64,000 nt of DNA from Lotus japonicus. Its lineage: Eukaryota > Streptophyta > Magnoliopsida > Fabales > Fabaceae. The translations under genes and the position numbers were made by a program. The notes under the pieces are model-generated. The model was not told where the DNA came from. It made no database searches and saw only the letters and a list, made by a program, of their open reading frames with translations. The stretch spans positions 102,765,760-102,829,759 of the forward strand of contig NC_080041.1 in NCBI RefSeq assembly GCF_012489685.1, given 5' to 3'. Below are positions 45,085-58,700 of this stretch, one piece after another; positions within the stretch are counted from its first letter, which is position 1, and each line of letters starts with the position of its first letter.

Positions 45085-46632
45085 ATGGCTGAGGAAAGTG
45101 TTGATGTACCAGTGATCCCAGGAGCAACTATGTCACATGGAGTTGAACTAAGAAGGCACTCTTCTGGAAGAGCAAGTTCTGGGAATGATAAAGAAAAAGT
45201 TGTTCCACAATATCTCAGAGCCTCTACTGGCTCTTGTCATGATTTTTGCAAATATGGGGCAAGGAAGCATGTGGTTGAAGCTAAGGAGGAGAGGCTTTCA
45301 ATACCTAAGAGAGCTGAAAGAAAACCACGTCATCATAGTTTAGAAAACATTAATGGTGGGATCATGACATCATTTACCAAGCTTAGAGCTTCCGCTGATT
45401 CTGAGCCGACAAAGATACCGAGGCGCAGACAATCAGTTGATTCTGTGCTCCACATTTCTGTTGAAAAATCATCTGAGATAGGAAATGAAGCTGTGGTGAA
45501 CAAAAACATAACACCACTTGTCAAGGTCAAATCATCTCTGCTTCAAAACTCCCATGTTTCTTCTATCCACAGGAGGCAAGAAATTTCATCAAGTTTTAAG
45601 GTGGAAACTCCATTAATGCTAACTTCAAAGAGGGTGGAACCTACATTGAAATCAACTTCTGAGAGGGTGAAAACTCATCAAAAAGCAGCTTCCCAGATGG
45701 TCAAAGCTTCATCCAAACACATTTCCAAGACCGCAAAAACGTCATCAGAGTTTGCTGAGAAGTATGTGATTTCCTTGAATCCAGATTCCATTGCAACAAA
45801 GAAGGTATCCTCTAAGAATTCCTCAGGAAACTCAGGTGGCCAAAGGAACAGTGAGATTAAAAAGGAAAAGAAGAAAGTCTCCTGCAAAGTTACTTCACCT
45901 TTAAGAGCTTCATTTCCATCCAAACCTCTCAAAAGCATTGCAAGTATTAATGCAAAAATGCGCAGGAGCCTGAAAATTGTGTCTAGTCTTAAGAATCAAC
46001 CCAGGCCTAGAAAAGTTGAAGCTGAGGAACACAACAATGAGGCTCAGGAAAAGACTTTGTATGTCATCAAGGTAGAAAGTGAAAAACAAGCTTTGCAGTC
46101 TGATCAAAATACAAGCCAGGATATTGAATTGTCCCTCCCTCATTCTTTGTCATCACATAAGTTGTCATCTTCCTCAATTTCTAAGCTCTCACCCCAAGAA
46201 GACCAGGAGGAATCTGAATCTGAATCTCAAACCAGTGAATATGTAGAGGCATTAGAAGTTGAAGAGAATGGAAAGCCTCAAAAGGATGGGATTGTACCAG
46301 GCTTTGAGGGGAAATTGGTTGAAACTATGACTGAGAAGAGTAGTCTTATGAGGCTTAAGTTCAGGAGAGGAATAGTGTTGGTGGGAAATGCTACTGATAT
46401 TCATGCTGATGCTGACAACATTGATGGTGTAAGTGTAACTGAGAAGGTTGTTTTGAGACATCAAGATATGCAGGACAAAAAAGATGGGTTGGTTTTGTTC
46501 AACAATGTGATTGAGGAAACAGCAAGTAAACTTGTTGAAACTCAGAAGAGCAAGGTGAAGGCATTGGTTGGAGCCTTTGAAACTGTGATCTCTCTCCAAG
46601 AGAAAAAGCCTGTTGCTAACAGTGTCAATTGA
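45085..46632 (+). CDS. Plant calmodulin-binding domain protein
   Basis: 515 residues, start chosen at MAEESVDVPVIPG; the frame is open to 45043 but without an upstream ATG. The first 400 residues are Ser/Lys-rich and probably disordered (many RRR, KKEKKK and SS stretches). The last about 100 residues hold the plant calmodulin-binding domain: LKFRRGIVL, then EKVVLRHQDMQ, LFNNVIEETASKLVETQKSK and VKALVGAFETVISLQ, the amphipathic helix expected to bind Ca2+-calmodulin. Members of this family act in calcium signalling, several in stress or immunity; the role here is inferred. One coding exon; 5' intron proposed upstream. Confidence 0.9.
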   Translation: MAEESVDVPVIPGATMSHGVELRRHSSGRASSGNDKEKVVPQYLRASTGSCHDFCKYGARKHVVEAKEERLSIPKRAERKPRHHSLENINGGIMTSFTKLRASADSEPTKIPRRRQSVDSVLHISVEKSSEIGNEAVVNKNITPLVKVKSSLLQNSHVSSIHRRQEISSSFKVETPLMLTSKRVEPTLKSTSERVKTHQKAASQMVKASSKHISKTAKTSSEFAEKYVISLNPDSIATKKVSSKNSSGNSGGQRNSEIKKEKKKVSCKVTSPLRASFPSKPLKSIASINAKMRRSLKIVSSLKNQPRPRKVEAEEHNNEAQEKTLYVIKVESEKQALQSDQNTSQDIELSLPHSLSSHKLSSSSISKLSPQEDQEESESESQTSEYVEALEVEENGKPQKDGIVPGFEGKLVETMTEKSSLMRLKFRRGIVLVGNATDIHADADNIDGVSVTEKVVLRHQDMQDKKDGLVLFNNVIEETASKLVETQKSKVKALVGAFETVISLQEKKPVANSVN

Positions 46633-47207
46633 TCTTTTGGGTAGACTTTTTTCTAGATTTTCATTTGCTTAGTAAAGGAATGATAGGAAAATAAACCCAA
46701 GCTTGTTGCTGTAGATTTGGGTCAGCAAGCTGAAGGCTCTGCAGAAACTGAGATAGATTTGCATGAAGCTTTTGTGTTTAGAGTTGAAAGAGGGATCTTG
46801 TGTTTTTGAAATTGATAACCGCTATGATTGACTTTTATCTTTTGAATAAAAACAGTGCACCAGTGATTTTAATTTGTATCTAGCGAATGAATCATGCTTT
46901 GAACTGCTGAAATTATTATAAACTTAATGCTCACATGAGAGGAACAGTCGTTTAACAGATAATAATCGAATAATGCAGAGCTAAGAAGGAAATCGCTTAA
47001 AATTAAAACAGAACCATTGAATGTATTAGAAACGTAGAAATGCAGATACTTCAAAAATGAAATCATCTCCACTAGATTACAGAATAGACACACCTAAACA
47101 CCTTAAGAAACATAATGCCTTTACTAGATTCCTAATTATCTTCACTAGATGACAGATGCAGCACATCAATATACCCTAATCTCTCTCACAAAGAAGACAC
47201 TTAAACT
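46633..47207. other. 3' flank of the calmodulin-binding gene
   Basis: Contains aataaa at about 46845, a possible polyadenylation signal. No other gene supported. Confidence 0.4.
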
Positions 47208-47384
47208 TCACAGCTTGCAATTTGCATCCTTCTTCGTCATGAGTTGTGGCAACGTCTCATCGAAGGAATCATAAAAATTCAACTCATCAGTCAAGGTGAA
47301 ACACTCTGAAATCTTCAAGGCAGCACTGCTCTCACCAGCTTCATAGAGCTTCATCAGCTCCTGTATTGTATCTTGCTGGAAGAA
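47208..47384 (-). CDS. Unrecognised coding segment, likely a terminal exon
   Basis: The minus strand is open for 58 codons from 47384 to a TGA at 47210-47208, with well-behaved composition: QELMKLYEAGESSAALKISE, then LTDELNFYDSFDETLPQL. An AG acceptor (cattgtag) lies at its start and another (ttccag) a few bases later. No preceding exon is found before the ClpB3 gene at 48205, and a SINE-like insertion lies at 47519. It may be the last exon of a damaged gene or a short real gene. Family not recognised. Confidence 0.4.
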   Translation of the reverse strand, partial: FFQQDTIQELMKLYEAGESSAALKISECFTLTDELNFYDSFDETLPQLMTKKDANCKL

Positions 47385-47518
47385 CTACAATGGGAGAAGC
47401 TTACAATAAGATTTCAGGGGAACCTCTATGACCATTGCCATCTCTTCCTTCTTTCTGTCTATATTTTCTTATTCTCTTGTTTAGCCAAATTGTGTTCATT
47501 GTTCATGATGTGTGGCAT

Positions 47519-47735
47519 GCTGGCTATGTTAGTCACCTCGTCTCTTAACCATCAACCATGAAGTTGAGAGTTTGATCCTCATTCATGGGAAAGCACAATT
47601 TGTGGCTAGCCAATCACTGCTCAGTATGGACACTCACAACAAGGAGATCAACCATGACTAGCTATGGCGTGTACCCTAGACCCACTTAGAATGACATTAG
47701 GGATGTAATTGGATGTTTTACTTGTAGTTAGTCTT
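47519..47735 (+). mobile_element. Possible tRNA-derived SINE, second family
   Basis: gctggctatgttagtcacc resembles a box A and GAGTTTGATCCTC (47568-47580) a box B, spaced as in a tRNA-derived promoter; a non-tRNA body follows. No clear A tail or target duplication, so the call is tentative. Confidence 0.35.
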
Positions 47736-48204
47736 CATTCTTAACCATCAAAACAGAAATAGTAGTTGCAATCTCATGGGATTATTTGTGAAGTGTATAA
47801 TTTGATTGTGTTAATATTCAAATATGATTCTGAACTACACGTTTAATATTATATATCCAATCTACGGGAAAGAAGTTTGTGAAACTTCATCACTCTTTCT
47901 GAATTTATTAACTGCATGTAAAAAAAATTGTAGAGAAATTTCTTTGAGTAACTTATGAGTTTTAAAATTAAACCAAACAGTATAGTAGGACTGAAATGAA
48001 CTCAGTCTTGATCATTGAAATCACTAGTAACATTATGATGGGGTATGTTTAGGCAATTCTTAAGGATGCTACTCATTCAACAGATAGGGGAAAAAATAAA
48101 AAAGATAAATATTTACACTGCTTTCAAGGGATAATTGATTGTGTAGAGGTTGATGGAAAATATTGTAAACTAGATATTAGATGAGACTACACCAGGATCA
48201 TTGT
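47736..48204. other. ClpB3 downstream region
   Basis: AT-rich, presumably including the ClpB3 3' untranslated region at its right edge. Nothing else is recognised. Confidence 0.4.
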
Positions 48205-51200
48205 TCAATTGGTACTAGGAGATGGTTCCAAGCTGTCACGAGTGGTGGGTTCTGACTCAGCCTCAAGCTTCCTAAAAACTAGCTTTTGCTGGGGAAGTTG
48301 ACCTTTGCCAAATGCTGTGAGTTCAGTGTCTATTAATATTGTGTCCTCATCCTTAAACTCTCCTCTCAAAATACCCTTGGCAAGTTCATTCTCTACATTC
48401 TGCTGAATCACTCGCTTCACTGGCCTAGCACCATAGTTAGGGTCATACCCCAAACTCCCAAGAACTTGGACAGCTGCATCTGTCACATGGATTTTCATCT
48501 TGCGGTCTGCAATTCTCTTCTGAACACGCTCCAACTGTAATAAACCCAAGAAAACGGAAAAGAGAGAGATTAGGCATGTACCATACAAGAATAACTTGCA
48601 ATCTTGAAAGAAGACTCTTAATGAAATTGACAGTTTCTTAGCTAGTACTTCCACAAATCAAACACGAAACATCAGAGACATAAAACCGGTTAAATGTCGA
48701 TGTTTTCTTAAGGTCCACTAACATGGTTTGAAGCTTAGAATTATAGCAAACCCACACACCATGTGTCTTATTTTGGTGAGAACATAGAAGTCCTTATTTT
48801 AACTTCAAGCTTCTCAATGATCGCAAAAGAAATCCCAAACTAGTTTCTTACAGATACACAAGAACTAAACAATAAACAATGCTAGTAATAATTGTTAGAA
48901 AACAGGAATCAAACAATTTTTGGAAGAGAGGAGGCTGAGGAGTGTGAACATAGCAGCCTGTATTTTGACTTGAACTTATCTCAATGTTTGGATTTTGAAA
49001 TAGTTTATTTGAACTTATCCTATAACATAAATGTCTATGCAAGTGTATGGAAGAGCTTATGTAAATAGTTTATGACATACCCAATAAGTTGTTTTGAGCT
49101 TATTTTCATAAATTGTTCATATTAGCTTATGAATAAGTACTTATACCTATAAGTGTTCAATTAAGTTGTTCACCTGAACGCATTGTACGAATAAGTACTC
49201 ATGAATGCAAGTTAACCTAAACTCAAGAATTTGTAATAACTGTTAGAACACAGCAATTGAACAATTTTTGAGAGGGAGGGGAGAGTGAGATTACCTGTAA
49301 TCTGACAATGCTACTAATTTGATCACGGTCTAAAGGCTGGAAAACAATATACTCGTCAACTCTATTCATGAACTCAGGGCGAAAGATGGACCTTGCAGCA
49401 TCCATTACCCGGTTTTTTATTGTTTCATAAGTTGATTCTTTTGGCACACTATCGTCATCGGTGTTGAGAATGTACTGTGATCCAACATTTGAGGTCATAA
49501 TGATAACTGTGTTGGTGAAACTCACTGTGCGGCCCTGTGAGTCGGTTACTCTTCCATCATCCAGAATTTGAAGGAACACATTGAAGACATCAGCATGTGC
49601 CTTCTCAATCTCATCAAACAAAATAACAGAATACGGTCTGCGACGAACTGTTTCAGTGAGCTGCCCTCCCTCTTCATACCCAACATATCCAGGCGGTGCC
49701 CCGATCAATCTTGAAACTGCGTGCTTTTCCATGTACTCACTCATGTCAATTCGTACAAGTGCTTCTTCTGTGTTGAACATGTAGGACGCAAGTGTCTTAG
49801 CCAGCTCTGTCTTTCCTACACCTGTAGGTCCCATAAACATGAAACTAGCTATTGGACGATGAGGATCTGAGAGACCGGCTCTAGAACGTTGGATAGCCTC
49901 GGCTACTGCCCTAACTGCAGGGTCTTGACCTACAACGCGCCTGTGGAGAACTTCCTCTAAATACAACAACTTCTCCCTTTCGGATTGTTGGAGTTTTGAA
50001 ACAGGTATACCAGTCCACTTGCTTACGATTTCAGCAATATCACTTCCTGTAACTTCCTCTCTCAGCATAGACTCCCCAGAGTTCATATATTCATCTAATT
50101 CCTTCTCTGCAGTTTCGAGTTGTCGTTGCAAGGAGTTCAGGCTGCCATACTTCAATTCAGCAGCATGATTAAGATCATACTCCCGCTCAGCCTGTTGGAT
50201 CTCAAGATTCACCCTGTCTATCTGATGCATAAATACATAAATCATTAGTATCTGCTGTTGAACATAAGTTAATATAATTAATTTAATTTCTAATTTCAAT
50301 TATAATTACCAACTTAATTCATATACTTACACTAGTTTTCCACATCATGGAAACACTACAGAATCCTATTCATCCTACCCTACTTTTAAACAATCACTTA
50401 TTTAAAATGAAAAAGAGAACCTTAAACCAAAGGAAGAAGAAAAAACTGTATATACACACACCTCTTCTTTGATTGATTGGATACGAGTCATGACAGACTT
50501 TTCATGCTCCCACTGTTCAGTCAGCTCAACCTGTTTCTCTTTCAAGAGAGAGAGCTCTGCCTCAAGACGACTCAGCCTATCTTTAGAAGCCTTGTCGGTA
50601 TCATTCATGAGAGAGAGTCTCTCCATCTCCATTTTCAGGACTGCCCGATTGATCTCATCAAGTGCAGTAGGTTTAGAAGTTATTTCCATTTTCAGTTTGG
50701 CAGCTGCCTCATCAACTAGATCAATAGCTGTAATTTGGAAATGGGGAGCAATAAGTACTTTATGATCATTGTTGATACCAGTCCAAAAAGAAATTTCACT
50801 AAATAAAAGTGTAATAAATAGAGATAATCAGAACTATAATTTGATCATTTAAAACCAATCCTTCAAACTGTCATATAGCATGTATCTTCCTAAAAGTAGC
50901 CAAGTTCTATTGATTTAAAGATCCTTTCATAATGATTAAATAGCGGTTTATATCATCTACATCCCATTGGTAACTAAGCCTGAACATTTCAATCTTTTTA
51001 AGAACAATGGCATGCTTAAATCACAGTATTCGTAAAAGCATGCTTAAACCAGTCAGAAAATGCTCTAATCCAGAATTCAATTATCATTGATATATAATTT
51101 GTAAGGTGTCAAAATAATAATTTAAGTATTAACAACAGAATCAGTGTAAATGCTCCTGAAACTTCAGACCTTATGCAATTTAAATAAGTAATTATTACCT

Positions 51201-54200
51201 TTGTCAGGCAAAAATCTCCCGCTGATATATCGATCGGAGAGAATTGCAGCTTCAACAAGTGCACTGTCAGAAATTCGGACTCCATGATGTAGCTCATACC
51301 TTTCCCGCAGTCCCCTTAGTATTGAAATGGTATCTTCGACGGTAGGTTGGTCAACATAAACTTGCTGGAAACGACGCTCTAGCGCAGGGTCCTTCTCAAT
51401 ATACTTCCTATACTCATCCAGTGTTGTTGCTCCAATACAGCGCAGCTCCCCCCGACCAAGCATGGGCTTTAAGAGATTTCCAGCATCCATAGCACCATTT
51501 GTGGCACCTAGCGTGTGACAGATTATAATTGTTATTAAATCCTTAATCAGCATATTAATTTTCAATTTCTGTGGAATCAGCTACATACAGAAGTCAAATT
51601 TTAAGAGAATGACAATTAAAATTTATCATCTATGATCAGAATCCATGTTGATCTATCGGTATTTAAACCAATTTGCATCAAGTAATAGTTTGATTTTAGA
51701 ATACCCAAAAGTCAATTATCTGAAAATGGAAATATCTTTGAAGCTTATTAGTTATTACCTGCCCCAACAACTGTATGAATCTCATCAATGAAAAGGATAG
51801 TCTGGCCATCAGATTCTGTTACTTCTTTAAGAACAGCTTTCAGCCTATCCTCGAATTCACCACGGTACTTTGCTCCAGCAATAAGTGCACCCATATCAAG
51901 GGATATAAGCTGAAAAGAGACCAGTGCATAAGGTCAATATACAACTCTAACCCAATATATAAACTTCCAGTGGAGGATGAAATAAGAAAATATTACATTT
52001 TTCTTTTAAAAATACAATTAAAACCAGGCAGGCATAATAGATATCATTGTAGTGAAATTGAAAATTGGGATAGAAACTTAAACCAATAATTTCCATTCCA
52101 TGCCCACTTCTCCCCCCTTCGCCATCCATTCTCAGTTCTATCAAGAATAGCCCAAGCATTCAAATAAAGCACATACCCTACGGTTCATCAAAGCTTGAGG
52201 AACATCTCCTTGCACAATCCTCTGAGCAAGTCTGTTTTAATGGAATAATTAGGTCAATATGTAGAGTAGTGCAAACAAACACATCCAAATTATATTGCAG
52301 AGAAGAACAAAAATACTGAACTTGCTTGGTTTCCAATAAATTGAGAAAATCTCAAACCTCTGATTAAATGCATATTTCAAAGGCTAATGTTTAAACTAAG
52401 TACTAAGCATACAACATTGGATATTCCATTCTAAAATATGCTACCTTACAAGGTATCCAATATTCCAATTTTTCTTTCCTAAAACCCCGTAGTTTTGCCT
52501 AGAATTTGAAAAGAGAGAAACAAGCCTCTCAACATAATAAAGAAAGTGACATAGTTACCATTTTAGATTAATCACTCATGCCAAACTCTTAAATCTTAAT
52601 CTCACTTCATATTTTCCAGAAATTACCTTTGCAAACTAAATATAACTATGCATTTTATATTTTTAAATAAATTTTCCTTTATTTTTCTTTTTTTGTTTCA
52701 ATTTTCTAACCCATGCCGCATGTGCCGTTACTAGTATTTGTGAAGCAGGTTAGTTAAGACCCGCTACTCCTGGTAGAAACTTGTTACATTTATTTCAAAA
52801 AGATTTTTAACAGCGAAAGTACTCAACAAAAAGTAATGTAATCCAATCATAGGCAACAACTAGGAGGAAGACATGAGCACATACCCTTCAGAAATTGCAG
52901 TCTTCCCAACACCAGGCTCACCAATTAGCACAGGATTGTTCTTTGTTCTCCTGGAAAGAATTTGGATGCACCTGCGTATTTCATCATCTCTTCCTATGAC
53001 TGGATCAAGTTTTCCTGCTTTAGCCATTGCCGTCAAATCCTTTCCATATTTTTCCAAAGCTTCATACTTCCCTTCAGGATCTATAAAAAAAATTCCAGAT
53101 GATCAATACAAGATGTTGGCAGTCAAAAGCAATATAAAGATAGAAAATTTGCAGCGTTCCTGAAAGACACTTGAGACTTCAATGGAAATTATATTAAAAC
53201 AAGAGGTAAGATAAAAAGAACACAATACACAGCTATATCATTATATTAAAACATTTAAAAAGAAGAGAATACACATGGAAATTGCCACTACCTTGGTCAA
53301 TAACCGACTGGCGTCCCCTAATGGACTCTATTGCAGATTTTAGAGCCTGCTGAGATACTTGAAATTCTCTAAATAACTGTTTCCCAAGTCGTTGATCTTG
53401 GGAAAAACCGAGAACCAAGTGCTCAACTGACACAAATGAATCCTCATACTCTTTCCTGTAGTCCCTGGCTCTCTGAATCAATGCCTCCAAATCACGCCCC
53501 AACATTGAGCCACCTGATTCTCCTAGAACCTAAACAATTGAACAAGAGTTATACAACTGGGTTATTGCAATACAGAATAAAGAACCACATAACAAATGTC
53601 TCATCCACTTATAAGTAGCAGTTAGTAGTTAAGGTTAAACTCAACCAGCAAATAAACTGCAAGTACTCAAATTTCAATTCAAAATAATCACCTTTGGTTG
53701 CCGCTGAATGTACTTATCAGTAGCTTCTAGTAGCCGAGTGTTATCCACCCCAACCTTGGAAAAGATCCTGCGAGCAAGTCCATTCTTCTGCTCCAACAAG
53801 GCCTTCATCAAGTGCTCTGTCTCCACAATCTGATGCTTGTTTTCTTTTGCTACCTCCGGCGATGAAACTATCGCCTGCCACGCCATCTCCGTGAACTCTT
53901 GCTGTGTAATCTGCCATCGCATCAAAACTCCAACATCAAACCACTACACCTCACAAGCTCCAACACACATAACAAACAAAATACAACCCCAATTTACAAA
54001 TACTCCACATTGCAAATCAGCTTAGAAACTACCACACCTAGTTAAATTGGTTGAGTTTGGCTAGTTAATGATTAGTTAATTAATTCTCTACATCTGGTAC
54101 CCTGGTTCTATTTATTTGTCCATTGGAATAAAAAACACAAACACATTAAAAAATGCTTCTTTTTGTCCTTAACTCACCATTTGGACTACTCTGTGGAGGA

Positions 54201-54740
54201 GAAGCATAAGTATATAATTAAGAAAATGAAGTAAACTAAACAGTAAACACATAGATGAGATCATGAGAACAAACTTAGTAATATTCACTTTGTGGTTTAC
54301 TGTAATCACTTTTCACCATTTAATAATCAAATTTAGTTCCTTCTGTCATCACTTCTCTCTCAAGTTTTTCTGCCCTTTAACCATGTTTTCCAACAGAGTT
54401 TGATAATTGGGAAAGCAAAATTTGCAGACTAACCAGCTTCTACCAAAATTTGCAATTGCATGTTTCAAAACGAAAGGAAAAGGGATGTGTGAGTCATGTT
54501 ATGTGTTATTACCCTTCCATTTGAAGCTTCACAGCGAACAGAGAACCCCTGAGGGTTTCTTCGAATTCTGTGAAACCCATTTGCAAGATGGTGCCTCTGG
54601 TTCAACTGAAGCGATTTGAGGGAAATGGGTATTGCGGAAAAGGGGAAGGAGAGTTGGCAGTGCTGAGAATTCCGAGCACGGTTTCTGGTGCAGGAAATGG
54701 GAACTGAATGAGGAAGGAGAAACGACGTCGTAGAAGCCAT
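48205..54740 (-). CDS. CLPB3: Chloroplast ClpB3 chaperone (AAA+ disaggregase), ten exons
   Basis: ClpB-type Hsp100 proteins form ATP-driven hexamers that thread and dissolve aggregated proteins; the plastid form is needed for chloroplast development and heat tolerance. Exons (minus): 54740-54513, 53910-53692, 53529-53292, 53080-52885, 52231-52177, 51909-51759, 51507-51199, 50727-50462, 50221-49295, 48534-48205; total 972 residues, all junctions keep frame. Residues 1 to about 75 are a Ser/Arg-rich transit peptide; the Clp N domain follows; NBD1 has Walker A GEPGVGKT (282-289) and Walker B ILFIDEIH; the coiled-coil middle domain spans about 490-610; NBD2 has GPTGVGKT (685-692), [11 protein letters not shown] and the pore loop GYVGYEEGG. 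Length and motifs match a complete functional gene. No heat-shock element was sought in detail. Confidence 0.96.
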
Positions 54741-55723
54741 CAACGATGGTACCTAGATGAAGCTAATGTTGAAGGGAAGAAGAGAGTGGAATTGAATAGG
54801 GAAGTGAACTCTGTGTGTTGCGTGGGTTTGGAGAAAAGAAGAGAAAAATGTGAAGAAAAAGAAAAGGAAACACGAGAGTGAGTGTAAACTGTGGAGTATT
54901 CTCGGAAGTTCGTGAAACATGTCGACGATGTGGGATACGACAGATACATAGTACAACTACAAAGCCTTTGCCACGTGGGATGTTTCAATATGATGAGGAA
55001 TTTGAGTTTAAATGCAATGAATTAGGTTTAATTGCACTTTTAGTTTTTTAGAATCACGATTGTGTGAATTTATCTCAGTCTTTTAAGATTGGTGATTTTT
55101 GAGATATGATACTTTGAACCATATTCAAACAATCTGACTTGCAAATAACCCTCTTAAAGCCCTACCAAGCGAGATGAAGACCTCTGACCACCTCTAACAG
55201 TTATGCCATGTGCGCATCACTGCTGCTTTCAAAGCTCAAATATCCATGGAGCCACCGTCCCCGCTTATCACGAATTACACCTCCACACGCAGTGGACGAC
55301 GTCGTATTATTACAATTCCCATCAACATTCAGCTTTACCCAACTCGCTTCAGGAGCATATGAAGAATTGGAAGTTGAAACTGAATGCGTTATATAATTAC
55401 ATGCTAAGGGGTAATTCTAAAATATTTATTTTATGCAAGAGTGAAAATTGAACCCCATTCTAACAAAGGTAAAATTCAATCAATTAATATTTTCTAGCAA
55501 TTAAATATAGCAAATTATTGTGGTGCTATTTTTATTTTCAAATATGTTTTAGAATTTGATATCTACTTATTTTTAAATACAATTATCTATTTTTAAATAA
55601 ATTTCGAAACTTAATTTCAAATCATAAGCTCTGAAAATTTTGAAGGTTAGAGTACTTTATTCAGATATTGAAGAGTATTAATTATATTTTTCATAAGTAA
55701 GATATATTACAATGTACATATAA
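54741..55723. promoter_or_regulatory. ClpB3 5' flank and intergenic region
   Basis: The first part (to about 54960) is a CT-rich (minus strand) leader typical of plant 5' untranslated regions. A gacgacgtcgta motif lies near 55295, related to the acgacgtcgt at the ClpB3 start. Beyond that, no gene is recognised before the GH5 stop at 55724. Confidence 0.4.
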
Positions 55724-58700
55724 TTACACATTAGTTGTAACAAGCTGAAACCACTGGCTTTGAGGGTTGTCCAAACAAGTAGGATCATCATCCACACAGA
55801 TGCATTTCCTGGTAACAATCTTAGGTGAAATGGTGGATTCCCTTTGCAAGCACAAGTTCTGACCATGTCCATCCAAGGTACTTAAATGAAGATTGGTTGC
55901 TGACTTAAACTTCCAAGAACTTTGCTTACTCTTGCAATCATTTGAGAGCTTCACTGGAGATCCATCACCAATTGCTTTTATGCAGGTGCCATTGCCCTCC
56001 AGTTTGATTTGTTGTCCTTCTAGACACCACCTACTCTGCCCCTCACAATCGTCCAATTCAAGTTCATTGTTCTCGTTAACTTTCACACATTGCCCACTTC
56101 GTGGGTGGTACATTATCAAGGACTTGCTTGAATTTGAACTTGGTTCTGCAATTAAAAAATAATAATTCATAATTTTTTCAATACAGTACAGAATATTCAT
56201 TAACTTGTGTCATAGAGGATTTCATGTTGAAAATTCTTTGCTGTAATTAAAAACATATTAATCAAATTTTCACTATTAATTATTTCAAAAAAAATGCACT
56301 ATTAATGATTGTAATTGGCTGAAAATAGACAGTAACAATAAGTCATAACTCTCAAAACAACTTTTACATGTAACTAATCCACCATATATAGTTATGTTAC
56401 TTATGTATTGTCTAACTTAGCTGATGAGACTATATATAACTCCATTCTAGATGACTAATATATTGTTATTTATAAAAACTCATTTAAAAAGGTGTGTGTA
56501 ATTTCCAACAAACCACTATATGTTTACCTAAAAATCTAAAATAGAGTTATTCACCATATGTAGTTTGTTAGGAAACATCATCTAATTATGCATTACTCAA
56601 TTTTAACCCTCTGGTTGTGTATGTTAATCACTAATTAACTCACATAAATGATTTTATATTATTGTTTCTAACATTTATATTATATATATCAAAGGCCATA
56701 TATCTTACCTAAAAGCTTCTTCTGCACAAGCTGAAACCTTTGATTAAACTGTGGGTATCTGAGTGTGCTAAAATCAGACTTCCACACACCAAAAGTCTCT
56801 TCCACAGTCTTGTTATTCTCTCTGATATAGTATCCACCTTGTGCAGCCCACATAGCCCAATCCAAGTCCAGGCCAGCAAGATAGACCAAAACACAAGACA
56901 TGAACCTGTGGCTCTTCTCATCTGTGTTGCTCATTAGCATGCCAAATTCACTCATGATCAATGGTCTTGGGTTTGGGCCATCCATCAAAAACCCTGCCTT
57001 TTCATTCAACCCGTTGAGCACTTTGGCACATTTTTGGTTCAGTGGTTCTTCAATCCAAGCCTCTCGTGACCCTGATGACCATGAATATGAATGCACCTCG
57101 TACACCAATTTGTTACCTATGTCAATGTTAAGAGGCCTTGTCTTCAAGAAGCTTAAGTCAGTGTCGTAGCTCAAGCCAGAAACAAACACTAGAAGATTTG
57201 GATTTGCTTTGTGAACTGTGGTTGCTCCTTGGGTCATGTACTTGTACCAATCATTGGCATTTTGATTTGGACCTCGTAGTTCATTTCTCAAGCCTATTGC
57301 CACCACCTGGTCATAAAGTGAAAAATGTGAGATTAATTCTTTCGAGATATTTAGATCACATTAAATAGTTTTTTTTATAAGCACATTAAATAGTTTTTTT
57401 TCAAACATTGTTCAAAGATTAAATTATCGACTAAATGTTTAAGGAACTCAATTATCAATCATGTTTTATGTTTTATTAGTAGCTAAAAAACACTAATATC
57501 ATGATTGAGTTTCTCTCCTAATGTTAATACGTAAAAGACCTAAATCTAAAACCTTAATTAAAGATAAGACAATTTGTAACCATTTTTGGAGTTTCATATT
57601 CATGCCTTTTGTCTTGAATCATCATGTTTTCTTTCATAATAAATATTTATATTTTACAATTTAATACATTATATCCTAAAAAATAACTAAAAAGTACCAT
57701 ACCCTCTCACTTTAGATAGACACGAGAGTAATGCCCTATATATAACTAGGGAGACATATACCACAAACTAACCACCGCGTGGCATGAAAGGTTGCTATGT
57801 AATTTTTTATTATTATTTAGACACTACTTTTAATTAATGATTATTTTTTTTTATGGAAAATAACATGCTAGCTAGTAGCTAGTGTTCAATTTTGAAAGAC
57901 CAATTTGACATTTTATTTCGAACTTAATCATAGAAAACATTTAGTCACACTACAACATGAAATATTGCTTGTAAAATGGATGGAAAATTATTACATTAAT
58001 AAAATAATAAGAAAATGGGTAATTGAATTTCTCATTGGACAATAGCACAAAATGTTCCGATAGTGATGTAGGTAAGTTTTATCGTTAATAAATTATATAC
58101 TATGTCGACGGTAGATGATTAACTTAAGAAAATGGTTGGTAGACACTTCATCATGTACATACCCCAAATAAGAAAATCAGAAAATAGGAATGCAATAGCA
58201 AAAAATATACCGATAGGGTTGTGGGTAAGTTTTATCCTTAATTATATACCATGTTGATGGGTAGATGCATGATTAACTCATAAAAATGATTAGTAGACAC
58301 TATTATTGTACATACCTCAAATAAGAATATTCGGAACATAAAAAGATGGAGAAAAATGATAAATGATGTATATGATCTAATGGAATGAGAAAGATTTGAG
58401 AGAAATGAAGTATATGTAAATATGAACCTGAGGTTTTCCTTTGACGCGTTTGGCAACAATGGAAAGCCCTTGTAGCCATTCCTGGGGGTTAAAGTGCCGA
58501 TCTCCAAAGAATGCATTACCATCCTTCTCCCCACAACACCATCTAGGTTCACCAACATGGTTATCAGCCACTACCATCATACCTTGTTTCCCGAACTGAT
58601 CAATCATAGCATCAAAGGCTTCTATATGTGTGATATTCTCATAATAAGGGTTGTGTTTTCTAAGTCCTAACCTCACACGATGGATCATCAAAGAGTCCAA

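Noticed and set aside
48848..50765. Plus-strand and alternative-frame ORFs overlapping ClpB3
   Set aside because: They are shadows of the ClpB3 exons or lie in its introns.
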